Shown here piece after piece: positions 1 to 11,067 of a stretch of 56,596 nucleotides of DNA. The position numbers were made by a program, and so were the translations under genes. The notes under the pieces were generated by a model. That model searched no databases and was not told the origin of the DNA. It saw nothing but the letters and a program-made list of their open reading frames with translations. Every line of letters starts with the position of its first letter. The first letter of the stretch is position 1. The stretch is from Helicostylum pulchrum (lineage: Eukaryota > Mucoromycota > Mucoromycetes > Mucorales > Mucoraceae), in assembly GCA_025677825.1 (NCBI GenBank), contig JAIXMO010000096.1, positions 1-56,596 on the forward strand. Reading direction: 5' to 3'.

Positions 1-2141
1 ATGTCCTATAAAATACATCTACTTACTATATGACCGCGTTCAGCCAGCTTTTCTAATATGTCAATATCAAATCCAATTTCTTCACCTAACGAGTTGGGCA
101 TTAACTGATGATGAAGACGGGGAGCACCAACCGCATCAAAAATATCCTGCTTAAAGTCTAGAGAGTTGATAATTACATTTAAAGTCGCGGATACAATTTG
201 TGATCCTCCTGAACCACCAACCACCATTTCTAGTTGGCCATTTTCATTTTCAATAATGACGGGTGTAATAGAAGATAAAGGTCTTTTACCGGGACCAACA
301 TAGTTGCTACGACTAGGTGAATACCCAAAGGCATTTACTACTCCAGGACTACTAAAATCATCTTGTTGGTCGTTAAGTATTATACCTGTAGCGCGATCCA
401 TAATTCTGGATCCAAATAAAAGGTTAATAGTTGATGTAAGAGCTACAGCACCATTGTCCTTGTCTAGTACTGATAAATGCATGGTACCATGAGGATCATT
501 ATCTTCGTATTTTGGATTATAATAAGATAATATATGTGTCTCATCCTGTTTTTTTTTTAAAAAAAGAAGAATTAATATCTACATGTTTCTTCTTCTTCTT
601 CTCTTTACGTTACATCAGTTATTTGCGGTCTAATACTATCTGCCCATTTTTTTGTGATAAGTTCATCTAATCTATTTTGATTATTTGTAAATAAAGGATC
701 TCCTATTTCTGTTCTAGCAGCATATCCAAATTTTAACGCCTCAATAAATCGATGATAATTTAAACTGGTAGGGCCACTCTTTGAAAAGTTGTATGGCTCG
801 ATAAGATTTAGTACATTTAAAATAATAGGGCCGCTGGTAGGAGCAGAAGTAGTAAAGACCTTATGCTTATGGTAGTCGGTGCTTATGACAGGACGATGTA
901 TAGCACTGTAATTTGAGAAATCTTCTAATGTTAATATACCACCCGCTGCTTTCGTTGTATTCACTAAAGATTCCGCAATATATCCCTATTCATTGTGTTA
1001 GTATAATGTATTAGATGATAATAAAACTGCAAACCTTATAAAAAGCGTCGGCTCCTTCAATTGCAATTGTGTTCAAAGTTTCCGCTAGTGCAGGACGTTT
1101 TATAAGTTGGCCTGGTTTTGCAATTGTTCCGTTTGGTGCGTAAATTTCAAGCCATTCAGGTGATTGCATAATCCAATCCTGGGATACGAGTAGCCTTTGA
1201 TACATCAATTCGTTTGCTATAAACCCATCTCTTGCTATATTGATAGAATCTTGAAATAGTCTAGACCACGGAAGCTTACCGTATCTATTACATAGTAATT
1301 TAAATAACGATTTTTTTTTCTTTCAAATCTATTATTTTAACAGTTCTTACTTTGAATGCGCGAGTTCATATCCACGAATTTCGCCTCTAATTGTAATTTG
1401 TTTTTATAAATCTGTTTTACATATATTGGTATATTATTTATTATGCTTACGGTATACTAACAGCAAGGCCACCCACTTGTGATAAAGTACCATTTAGAGT
1501 ATACATATCTTCATTAGACGCTGCAGGGGACGATTCTCGAAAATCGATAAAATCATACTCACCGGAAGGAGTACGTATTAGCATAAATCCACCACTATAT
1601 AGATATTATAAATGTTAGTATGCGTATTACAAACATATCATATACTTTTAAGAAGTAAATACCCTCCGATGCCTAATAGATCGAATAATTGATTAATAAG
1701 ATTAATAATAATAATGATAAAATTAGAGCCTACCAGTTGCAAAACTGTTTATGACACCAATGCAAAGGGCAGACGCGATAGCAGAATCAACAGCATTACC
1801 ACCTTCCTTCAGTACTACAAGGTTTTTTTTAAAATAAATAAATAATAAGCGACCAGTTAAATAGTGAATATTATACATGCGTACTTTCTAAACCGATATT
1901 AGAGCATTGTTCATTTTCTACCGAAACTGCTCCGTTTTCTCCAGATACTTTATGTGAAATAAGATTATCTATAAATATATTTATTTAGATTTAAAAAAGA
2001 TTTTTCTTTGACCCGAATATCATTATTATTACCATTGACAATACTAAGGGAAATAGGAACAGGTAAAGAAGATACCAATCGAATGAAATCAAACGATAAT
2101 AATGTAGTATACGCGATAATAGCTAAATTCGAAAATATCAT
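1..2141 (-). CDS. Gamma-glutamyltransferase, 3' end outside the window
   Basis: Gamma-glutamyltranspeptidase, the N-terminal-nucleophile enzyme that starts extracellular or vacuolar glutathione breakdown. The hand-spliced model reads 2141-2033, 1968-1885, 1814-1734, 1672-1663, 1594-1451, 1386-1351, 1284-1035, 985-614 and 545-27; every junction is in phase. A GTAAGT donor at 26-21 shows the last exon lies off the window. Seen: a hydrophobic N-terminus (signal peptide or anchor), GGNAVDSAIA, GIGGGGFML, DFRES, and the autocleavage site PHGTMHLSVLD with the nucleophile Thr about residue 383 (codon 485-483), then the oxyanion motif GGSGGS. All hallmark residues of the family are present, so it is probably active. 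The fourth exon is only 10 nt. It is divergent from the FAR1-type gene. Family call is secure; localisation is inferred. Confidence 0.93.
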
Positions 2142-2666
2142 ATCTTAATAACAGTAGTAGTAGTAGTAAAATAGAGAGAAATGCGTAAAAAAAATATCAG
2201 GTCAACTTTAACTATCGAGATCTTTTGTTGTGTTATTTACATAAATAAAGATTATATAATACAAACATGCGAGTTACATTTATAGTAAACTTTCCGAGAA
2301 ATCATGTTTAAGAGACCTGTCATGTTTTAAATTATAATATGGGTTGTGTAAATATCTGCTACTACTTACGTACAATAATCACTATATCAAGGATACGAAC
2401 CCCATAATAAGAACTGAATACCGTTTTTTTTTAAAAAAAAAAACCAGGAGAACATATAATAGTACAGATTAAAATGGTTTATTCAAACCCGAGTTTATCA
2501 TTATTATTTTATTTCCTTAAGTCATAGAGCCGAACGATTCAACGACATCGTGAAAAAGGGTGGATCATAATTCCGAACAGTTTCATTGGTTTAGGGTGTA
2601 TATAGGGGATACGAGTTTTTTTTTTTTTTTATTTATCTCCACTTTTTTTATTCGCGCATACTTAAA
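2142..2666. promoter_or_regulatory. Shared divergent promoter region of the transferase and FAR1 genes
   Basis: A 525-bp gap between two divergently transcribed genes with no coding signal. It is AT-rich and holds a T9A11 tract at 2424-2443 and a T-run at 2617-2630 about 40 bp before the FAR1-type start codon, typical of core promoters in such genomes. No specific operator could be recognised. Confidence 0.45.
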
Positions 2667-3485
2667 ATGAATGTACAAGAAAACATCTCACCCAATGTGA
2701 ACACTCAAACAGCAGTAACTGAAACAGAAAATAAAAAAGAAGACGAAAATATAGTGATTTTAGCTGAATGTATCAAAAAGACTATTTCTGATTTTAATCA
2801 ACAAACACTCCAGGATGTGAATAGCCAGCCCCTGATTCCAACACCTGATGAAAATAACGATGAACCAGTATTAACTACTGTAAATAAAGATACTACTAAA
2901 CAAATTGAAACATCCAGTTTAATATTATCTGAATTTTATGAGAGATTCAGTACAGGAAAAACCTTTCAAACCTTGGAAGAACTTCGCAGGACCGCCTTTG
3001 AATATGGAAGAAAGCATAACGTAGCGTTGACCACAAGTAAATCAGATAAAACTAAAATATACTTGATTTGTAAGCATGGAGGACATTATCGTAAAAATGT
3101 CAATAAGAAGAGACCTGATGCAAAGTTGATCAAGACACGTATTCGCCAATCACAAAAGAAGGGATGTTGTTGTTTAATTTATGCTCGATGCTGTAAAGGT
3201 AGTTTTTGGACAATCCGTAAAAGCATTGGTGAGCATAATCATCCTATATCTGAAGATCCAAGAGCTTATGCCATGTATCGTTCTTTAGAAGCAGAACAAT
3301 TATCAATGGTACATCAGTTATTAAAAGAAAATACGGGTATTTCTAGTATTGTCAAATCTTTAACTGCTAATGGAATTAATAATATCGTTGCAAAAGATAT
3401 AGAAAATATCCAACAAGATTTAAAAAGAAAAGAAGCTGCAAAAAATAAGCCCACTGAATCTTTTCCAGAACAAAAAAATGATTAA
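2667..3485 (+). CDS. FAR1-type zinc-finger DNA-binding protein
   Basis: A 272-residue, intronless protein. Residues about 90-195 form a FAR1/WRKY-GCM1-type zinc finger: CKHGGHY (about residue 134), a cysteine cluster KKGCCCL (about 165) and GEHNHP (about 188) supply the C/C/H/H ligands. FAR1 domains occur in Mutator-like transposases and in transcription factors derived from them. This copy stops after a short lysine-rich tail and has no transposase catalytic core, so a stand-alone, possibly domesticated, DNA-binding protein is inferred. The N-terminal 85 residues are polar and acidic. Its stop codon is only 29 bp from the convergent stop of the TTLL12-like gene. Confident as a gene; its target is unknown. 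Confidence 0.8.
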   Translation: MNVQENISPNVNTQTAVTETENKKEDENIVILAECIKKTISDFNQQTLQDVNSQPLIPTPDENNDEPVLTTVNKDTTKQIETSSLILSEFYERFSTGKTFQTLEELRRTAFEYGRKHNVALTTSKSDKTKIYLICKHGGHYRKNVNKKRPDAKLIKTRIRQSQKKGCCCLIYARCCKGSFWTIRKSIGEHNHPISEDPRAYAMYRSLEAEQLSMVHQLLKENTGISSIVKSLTANGINNIVAKDIENIQQDLKRKEAAKNKPTESFPEQKND

Positions 3486-3514
3486 ATAAAAAATATATAT
3501 ATTTTATAATTAAA

Positions 3515-6131
3515 TTACAATACAGTAAAAGCCTTTAATCCTTGTTCTGTTGTACCAAATCTACCGTCAATAAGTGAAAAGATATTGTTAACAAATTCAG
3601 GATCAAATTGACAAGCTCTTGTACAATCAGGTGAAAAGTTGGTTTCAATGATGATAGGCTTGAAATCATCAGTCAACATAACATCGAAGCCATAAACACT
3701 GAACGCATCAAATTTATTATCTCCTCCTGCTAATCCCAAAGGTTGAGGTGTACTAGCAGCAGCAATCAAGACATCTATTTTAAATATATATTAGTTTACC
3801 AATTCTAAATTTAAATTTATGAATAATACTTTACTCTTCATGGCATTGTTAATATCCTTTTGAACAGTATCCCACTTGATAGGATATTGTTTTTCCATAT
3901 TATGAATGAAACTCTTGTAATCTAATTGAGTCATTTCATATTTTGAGTAATTCATCACAGTGAATTGACACTCGTAATCATCCAAATCTTCCAAGCTATA
4001 TTTCTTGTTAGCTAAACGAGTCCAGAACATGTTATAAACACAAGCAACCAAATCGGGCTCAGCACGACGAACCAAAACAATGTAACGAAGATCAAATTTC
4101 TTTCCATTATAAAGACAAGGGGATACTAAATAGCGTTGAGCAATCTTGGGAATAGTGCTATCATGTTGGCGAACAATTTCGGCAAGGTTATCTGTAATAT
4201 CAAGGTTTAAACCACGAGCCATATTCCAGGGCTTTGTAATCCAAAGGTTGGCATTTCCCTCTTCCTCAGCCTATGACAGATATATATATACATATTTGTT
4301 AGTTGTATGCGGGATATACGCATATATATATTAAATCTTACATTGAGATAATCTCCAACGAATTCACTCAATTGAGTCATGATGTTATAAGTAGGAAGAT
4401 ACCAGTCAGGGGATCCATAGGTTTTTCTATTTACAGTCATTAATTTTACTATAGCAGTATCCCAAAAAAAAAAAAAAAAAAAAAAAACTTACTGAATCAA
4501 TTGAGCCATATTGTGCTTGAAGGTAATACACTTTTCATTGGGTAATTGGTTAACAGTTTGGTGAGGTTCAAGTGAGTCCCAACCTTGGAAATCATTGCTT
4601 GTCCAAACGATATCAGCAACAGCAGGATTGTTAGTGAATTTGACGTTATCCAACTTTAAAAATTGCTGAACAAAACTAGTATCAGTGCAAACAACAACAG
4701 ATTCTTTCTTGGGAGTATTTTCACCATCCCTCTTTAAAGCAGCTAAAGCTTCTTCAGACGATAAAATTCTACCGGCAGGAGGAGTAAACTTTTGGTCCTT
4801 TAAAGCCTCTTGATTAGCCTTGAAGATTTTGGTAAGTTCATCACGCTTGCTTTGAATTTCGCTATCCAACAAAACTCTGTCTTCAAAGGCAAAGAGGTAG
4901 GCAAGCTTATCTGATTCACGCTCCAAGTTTTTAGGCACGAGATCACAAGTGATAATTTCACCTGCAGCGATATCCTTGATAGGGAAGAATACACTGTAAG
5001 GAATCATTCCACTAGAGCCACGAGAAAAGATGAAGGGTAATACAACAACATTAGGGTCAGAAGAATGACAGATGGCAGAACCAACTTCATCACAGATATA
5101 CCAAGCAGTTTGACTGGTAGGTTCGCCATTTTCTTGAAGGATAGAATAAGAATAAGTTTGAATATAAGACCACATCTTTTTATAAATCATGTTGGCTCTT
5201 TCAATCTTCCAATTATTTTCTCTCTCGGTTCTTCTTTCATATCTCGATTTTTTTTCTTTTTCTTCCTTTTCTTGAGCTTTACCACTAGCAAGAATTTGGT
5301 TCATCATCAAATCATCCAGTTTATCAGCTTCTGCTTTAGCGTCAGGATCAATTGTTAAATGCTACAAAAAAAGGTATATTAGTTTTTTTTTTTCTTCGAT
5401 GTGTATAGATTTTGTCTTTTTCACTTTACCATGATGGCGTTTACAATCTCATTGTTTTCTGCTCTCAAGGCTTGTTCAGCTACCTTTTCAGAAACATTAG
5501 CTTGTGCAGCAACCAATTTAATATCTTCTTCACTAGGCCCTTCGTCGTCAGAGTCTTCAGCGTCAGAGTCAATAGGTTCTTCAGCTATTTCGATATCCAT
5601 CAAACTTTCAAGACGAGCCATTAAAGCAGGGTTCTCAAGAAGTTCCTTTTTAGCAGTTTCGGGAGAGGTAGTCCAAGCATGATCAATCAAAAAGATCTCG
5701 CTAAAAAAATATATATATTGACATTAGCAATGACAAAAAAAAAAAAATTTAATTGACAAGGTTCTTTTTTACCTGTGTTTTTTCAATTCTTGATCAGCTT
5801 TGACATGAAGAGAGTAACCTTCCATAGGATCTCCATGGTGAAGCTCAGCATAGTTACCTAGTTATACGACTAGTTAAGAAAAAAAAAAACGGCAAGTTTT
5901 CCTTTTTTATCTCTTTTGACAGGGATATTTTTACCTGCATCCAAATAATCTTCACCGAGTTTCATGAAAAGAGGCTACATATTTTGTTAACGATATTAGG
6001 GGGGGGGGCTTACAAAAAATAACTATCTTTTTATCAAATATAGGCTAATAACTTACCTGCCATAATTCCTCGGGGATAGAAGCGAGTTGATATTGGTGAA
6101 CTGTTACAAAGGCGTCAAATGCAGTAGACAT
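3515..6131 (-). CDS. TTLL12-like tubulin-tyrosine-ligase family protein with a NAC-type UBA segment
   Basis: ATP-grasp enzyme family acting on tubulin, most like animal TTLL12. Eight exons (6131-6057, 5974-5935, 5857-5773, 5700-5430, 5361-4493, 4426-4342, 4270-3835, 3774-3515) join in phase to give 706 residues. The N-terminal part resembles the TTLL12 SET-like region (EVGSAICHSSDPN, AAGEIITCDL). The C-terminal part has TTL-domain motifs KPWNMARG, GKKFDLRYIVLVR, GFDVMLTDDFKP and IIETNFSPDC. Residues about 123-157 plus the start of the next exon (AQANVSEKVAEQAL, NEIVNAIM, HLTI) closely resemble the UBA domain of nascent-polypeptide-associated complex alpha. I do not know this addition from TTLL12. 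The start is set by the first in-frame ATG, followed by FDAFVTVHQYQL. Whether it modifies tubulin is unknown; TTLL12 itself is atypical. Confidence 0.88.
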
Positions 6132-6304
6132 ATTACAAAAATAAAAGCGAAACAAGGGTTTTATTTCGCGTCTTCGGTCCAAGTTTTTTAATGCATTTTT
6201 TTCTTCCTATAGTGACTGTTAATGGTAATGGAAATGGACAAAAAAATAAATAAAAAGGGCGAGTTCTTTTTTTTTTTCTCAACTGTCCTTCTAATTATAT
6301 ATAA
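6132..6304. promoter_or_regulatory. Compact bidirectional promoter (TTLL12-like / FCP1)
   Basis: Only 172 bp separate the two divergent start codons, so both transcripts must start from this AT-rich segment. It holds T-runs at about 6269-6278 just before the FCP1 start. No other element was recognised. Confidence 0.45.
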
Positions 6305-8867
6305 ATGTCTTGTCCACACGAAAATTTAGACGGTGGAAAGTGTACTAACCCGGGCTGTAGTTTCTGTTTACATGAAGTGAAATTTGGTGGTCTTTGCGCT
6401 GTATGTGGTGTCATTATCGAAGACGAGTAAAATATTCCCCTTTTTATCATTTTAATGTTTTGAATAGAGTTAACCTTTTTTTTTCTTTTGTTTAGGACAA
6501 ATGATCAAATAAAAATGACACATAAAGATACTGGCATTACCGTCAGTTTAAATGTGAGCTTTTAATTCTATAAATGATAATAATAATACTAATAATAACT
6601 AATTTTTTTAAAAAAAGGAAGCAAAACGTTTAGAACAGCAGGATGAAAAGCGGTTATTAGACCAAAGGAAACTTTCGTTGATTGTTGATCTCGATCAAAC
6701 TATACTACACGCCACATGGGAACCTTCTATTGCTGATTGGGTTAAGGAAAGAAAAGAAAGTAATAGTGACTCAGTGAAAGACATAAAACAATTTACTTTA
6801 GACGGTAGTCCCTTAATTTATTCTATCAAGTTGAGGTAACATATATATTAATGATAATACTGGTTTGATACTAATGATATTTATATAACAGGCCAGGATT
6901 ATCTGATTTTTTAAAAGACATGTCTAAAAAATATGAAATGCATATTTATACAATGGGTACTCGTTCATACGCAGAAGCCGTAGTAAAGGAAATTGATCCT
7001 ACAGGTGAATTATTTCAAGATCGAATTCTTTCCCGTGATGAAAATGGAAGTATGACCAGAAAGCGATTAGAGAGGTTATTCCCTTCTGATACTTCAAAGG
7101 TTGTTGTACTTGACGATCGAGCAGATGTTTGGGATTATTCACCTAATCTAATTCAAATTAAACCCTATGAATACTTTATTGGTATTGGTGATATTAATTC
7201 TCCTTTTGCACAACCCAAGAAGGACATTATACCCTCTGCTGAAACACTCGCTAAACCTAGTAATATTCTTAAAGAATCAGAAAATAATTCTACAAACCAA
7301 GTGCAATCTGAAGCAAACGATAACAATAACGAAGCATCTGAAGCAAACGATAGTAACAAAGAATCCGAAGCAAGCGATAGTAAAGAAGAACCTGAGGCAA
7401 ATGATAGCAATAAAGAACCTGAGGCAAACGGTAGTACTAAAGAGCCTGAGGAAAACAGTAGCAATAAAGAACCTGAGGCAAACGGTAGTACTAAAAAGCC
7501 TGAGGAAAACAGTAGTAATAAAGAGCCTGAGGAGAACAGTAGTAATAAAGAGCCTGAGAAAAACAGTAGTAATAAAGAACCAGAAGTGGCCACAGAAAAT
7601 ATCGTCAATAAAGATCTCGAAGCTAATATCAACAACCAAAAGGCTGACGATAAAGAGGAAAACTCCCACGATAAAGACGAAGAATTCAGTACTCTTAATA
7701 ATAATAATACCACTACCACAAGTGACGATAGTAGCGAAAACGAAGACATTTATTCTGATACAGAAGATGATGAAGAGACTGATGTACGAAGCACCACTTC
7801 CAAATCAAAAGATGATCATATATTTAAGGTCCCAGCACCAGTTCAAAAACCAGAGACTCATCTTCCCAATACACACGATGCCGACGATATTCTCCGAGTT
7901 ACGAGGAGGGTAAAATATCTAGTTTTTTTTTTCTTACAAAAGTGATGGCAGTATTTAATATATATTTTTTTAATTATTAGGCTTTACTCGATGTACACAA
8001 TATCTTTTTTAATGATCTTTTAAAAAGAAATCAAAAACCTCAAGTATCAATTATATTAAACTCATTAAAGCGTAGAGTATTTAGAGATGTAAATGTTGTA
8101 TTTTCTGGTGTTATACCTCTTCATCAAACAAAACCGGAAGACTCTTGGATTTGGAGAATGGCTAGTTCATTTGGTGCGAACTGTTTTCATGAATTAACTG
8201 GAAAAGTTACTCATTTAATTGCTGCTAATGTAAGTATTTCTTTATTATTATTATTTTTTAAAAAAAAAGTAGAATTGCTGATTAATTATATATATTATAG
8301 CCTGGTACTGATAAAGCAATTACCGCAAGGAAATATGGGCATATTAAAGTCGTTTCGCCTGCATGGATTACGGACTCTGTATGGAATTGGCAACGTCAAG
8401 ATGAAAGTGAATATTTGTTACCAACAATTGATGTGTCACCAGCAGAACCTGACATAGAGGACCCAGAGTCAACACAGTTAGAAATAGATTTCGACTGGGA
8501 AGATGACGAAGTAGATGAAATATTGGGTGATGAAAGTGACGGAGGGTTAGATGGTGATTTTAATTTAAGTAGTAATGAAGTAGAACCTAACGTAAATACA
8601 CAAGAACCTCTTTCACTTAGTGATAGTGAAGGTGGTTATAGCGGATTACTTGAAATGGAGGAAGAAAACGATGGATCCTATAATAGTGAGGATTATGACG
8701 ATGACGAGGATATGCCTTTTGATGAAGAATCACTCAATGCTGATTTGGATGAAATGTTTGCAAATGATGATTCATATAGCGATAATGATTCTAGCTCTAG
8801 GAAAAGAGATAAAGATGATGATGATGATGATGAAGGCGACGAGCACATTGTGAAAAAACAGAAATAA
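6305..8867 (+). CDS. fcp1: RNA polymerase II CTD phosphatase FCP1
   Basis: Nuclear phosphatase that removes phosphate from the C-terminal repeat of the largest Pol II subunit. Six exons (6305-6426, 6496-6553, 6618-6835, 6892-7909, 7981-8229, 8301-8867) sum to 743 residues with all phases correct. Seen in order: a small N-terminal Cys-rich knot (CPHENLDGGKCTNPGCSFC), the FCPH catalytic motif VDLDQTILHATW (D84 and D86) and VVVLDDRADVW, a tandem-repeat linker, a BRCT domain (VFSGVIPLH, FGANCFHELTGKVTHLIA, SPAWITDSVWNW), and a very acidic D/E-rich tail ending in KKQK. This order of domains is that of FCP1. The acidic tail is expected to bind TFIIF/TFIIB. The only oddity is the repeat-rich linker. 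Confidence 0.96.
7309..7587 (+). repeat. Degenerate in-frame tandem repeats in the FCP1 linker
   Basis: Inside exon 4 of FCP1 about eleven imperfect 24-36-bp units encode variants of SNKEPEANGS, STKEPEENS and SSNKEPEENS. Units near the 3' end are the most alike, as expected from recent slippage. The repeat keeps the frame and lies between the phosphatase and BRCT domains. Confidence 0.85.
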
Positions 8868-9001
8868 ATGACTTTTTATTATTTTCGACTATATTTAGTA
8901 TGCATTGTTTCTTTTTTATTTTCGCTTCAAATTTAAATTTCTATTTTTTTCTTTTAATAAATAATCTCTTTTACCCGATCTTATCCTCCCAGGAACCTTA
9001 T
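8868..9001. other. FCP1 3' flank
   Basis: Short T-rich segment after the FCP1 stop codon. It holds one copy (8924-8935) of the 12-mer GCTTCAAATTTA, found again at 10754-10765 beyond the dead transposase. Confidence 0.4.
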
Positions 9002-9859
9002 GTCCTTTTAAACTACTTTTCTTGCATGAACTAATTGATGAGAAACCATCACTTGTGATATCCGAGATTATGGGTGAAATAACAACTAAGTTCTCTGGAT
9101 TAGCTATTTCTAAGAGTACACTTCACAAGCATATGACAGAAAAATGCAGAATTAGTCTTAAAAGAGCTCATTTCCATTCTGTTGAGAAGAATTCCGTAGA
9201 TAAAATCAAGGAAAGACATGACTAGGTTCAAAGATGGTTGAGGACTGACATGGATTATACGAGTAATTGCGTGTTTATCGATGAGTCTGCATTTCATATT
9301 AATATGAAGAGAAGTTTTATCTGGTCGAGAAAAGGATAAAGAGCTGTTGTTGTTGTCCCAAAGACCAGAGCTAAAACCACTACTATACTTGGTGCAATTT
9401 CTCCTAAAGGTATAATAAATATTAGAGTAAAAAGGCCTATAGTAACTGCCGCCTCAAAAAAGCGAAAGCCTAACGGAAGTAACAAAAAGGCTAACAACCC
9501 GAAAACTGGTACTGTAACTGGTCATTACTTTAACTTTATCGCTAGTACTTTGGATATTTTGGACAAAAATGAGCAGTTTAAAAACAATTACCTTGTTATG
9601 GATAACGCTCCAATTCACACGAACGATGATATACAAAAATATAGAGAAGAGCGGGTACGGTTGCATTTATCTTCCTCCTTACTCGCCTGAGATTAACCCA
9701 ATCGAACAGTTTTAGTCAGTTTGTAAGAGCAAGTTGAAGCGTGAGGAACTTCTTAGCGAAGAAACGTTAACTTCGAGAATAGGAATGGCTTTTAATAGTA
9801 TTTTGCTAAGTAACCTTGAAGGGTTTTGTAAGGATTGTCTGAAGAGCCTTCCTTTGTAA
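9002..9859 (+). pseudogene. Dead Tc1/mariner-like (DDE_3) transposase
   Basis: Relic of a Tc1/IS630-type cut-and-paste transposase. The reading passes through a helix-turn-helix-like part (LAISKSTLHKHM), then FIDESAFHINMKRSFIW (first D), YLVMDNAPIHT (second D) and PEINPIEQF (the E), with 34 residues between second D and E. It is broken: stop codons at 9223-9225, after IWSRKG (about 9339) and after IEQF (about 9713), and a frameshift at about 9652-9660 just before the E block. There is no intact start. Terminal inverted repeats were not found. Clearly inactive. Confidence 0.9.
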
Positions 9860-10693
9860 TGTTACGAATCGGAGAATATCGTATTGGATTAAAACTTATT
9901 CTTCATTATTTATCTGAACAAGTATTATTTCACTTCCATCTTTACTGCCATTTCGCTATTATCATTTTCCGCTGTTACACATTTTCATATAGAGTACTTT
10001 TTCAGTTACCCTTATTTTTACCCATTATTATTCCAGATTATTAGTTACTTTTCATTTCAAATCTCAGTTTCTGTTACATTTTCTATACACTTAATTCTAT
10101 TATTACTCTTCACCTTTTTATTACACTATTTCTTTAAGTTTACCTTCCATTTAACATCAGATATGTTACTCCATCTCCTTATTTCTCTCAGTAACGATGT
10201 TTAGTTCTTTCTGAATGTAAAAACATCAATTTATTTTATTATATTAACTAACTAGAAAAAAAAACAACACATCTAGTTTAGAAACCTTATCCATATTATT
10301 TTATTTTATAACTATTTTACAAGATTCAAAGGATGTCTTGACCGACACCTTCGAATATAAATACCACACTATTTTATATATTTAATAAATCTTATCTTAC
10401 TTTTACCTTATAAATTATACTCTATTTTCTCTGTTTCTTACTTATAAAAATCTCTTGAATTATATACTTTCTTATTATATAATTCTCTGTAAACTTATTT
10501 ATTTTATTTTATTCTTTTACGTATTATATTCTTTCATATAATACTCTTTCTTAGTTGGACAACTACAAACCTGGTGCTCACTTTCAATTTATTGAACTTA
10601 TAAAATAATATCTTTTTATTTTATACCTTACTCTCTATTCTTTACAAATAAACTACCCCTCCATTTGTAACAGTAATAAAAGTTAAAAAAAAA
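9860..10693. other. AT-rich gene-free stretch
   Basis: Pyrimidine-rich, low-complexity DNA (many CTTATT/TTTATT runs) following the transposase relic. I see no coding, RNA or repeat signal that I can support. It is probably decayed transposon flank. Confidence 0.4.
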
Positions 10694-10813
10694 TGGGGCA
10701 TAATTATGATTCAAATGATATTTTACTTTGCTTGAAATTCTCTTTTTTTTTTTGCTTCAAATTTATTTTTATGTTTACTCCAATTTTTTTTTTATCTGCT
10801 TTAAAGTGCCCCA
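10694..10813. repeat. Possible small inverted-repeat remnant (MITE-like)
   Basis: TGGGGCA at 10694-10700 and its reverse complement TGCCCCA at 10806-10812 face each other across about 105 bp of T-rich DNA. Only seven bases match cleanly, so a decayed miniature element or the end of the Tc1-like element is possible, and chance cannot be excluded. Confidence 0.25.
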
Positions 10814-10873
10814 ATAATTTCAAGAAATAGTGTACTTATATAACTATAAGTCTTATCTATTAAAATAACAAGA

Positions 10874-10906
10874 ACACGACATAACATTACTATTGTTATG
10901 TCGTGT
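10874..10906. other. Perfect 13-bp stem, 7-nt loop hairpin
   Basis: ACACGACATAACA (10874-10886) and its exact reverse complement (10894-10906) flank the loop TTACTAT. A further CAAG/CTTG match beyond the stem pairs after one bulge. It lies 160 bp from the tRNA gene and is not followed by a U-run, so it is not an obvious terminator. Role unknown. Confidence 0.6.
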
Positions 10907-11056
10907 CTTGGCTGGTGGTTAACTCTTTTGTTAATATGAGTTAAAGGATAAAACCAAAAGTATAATTAAAAGGTAGATAGAGTTTATTAATTCGAACATT
11001 GTTCTTTTTATGACTACGACAGTTACACAAAGAAAAATATCCTTTTGAAAAAAAAC

Positions 11057-11061
11057 AAAAA
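11057..11061 (-). terminator. Pol III terminator of tRNA-Met
   Basis: Five T residues on the minus strand, 6 bases after the tRNA 3' end, followed by a second longer T-run (11048-11055). This is the standard RNA polymerase III stop. Confidence 0.75.
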
Positions 11062-11067
11062 GGAAGT

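Noticed and set aside
7165..7749. 194-codon minus-strand open frame rich in Leu/Ser
   Set aside because: It is the antisense shadow of the FCP1 tandem-repeat linker; repeated codons keep it open. No family resemblance.
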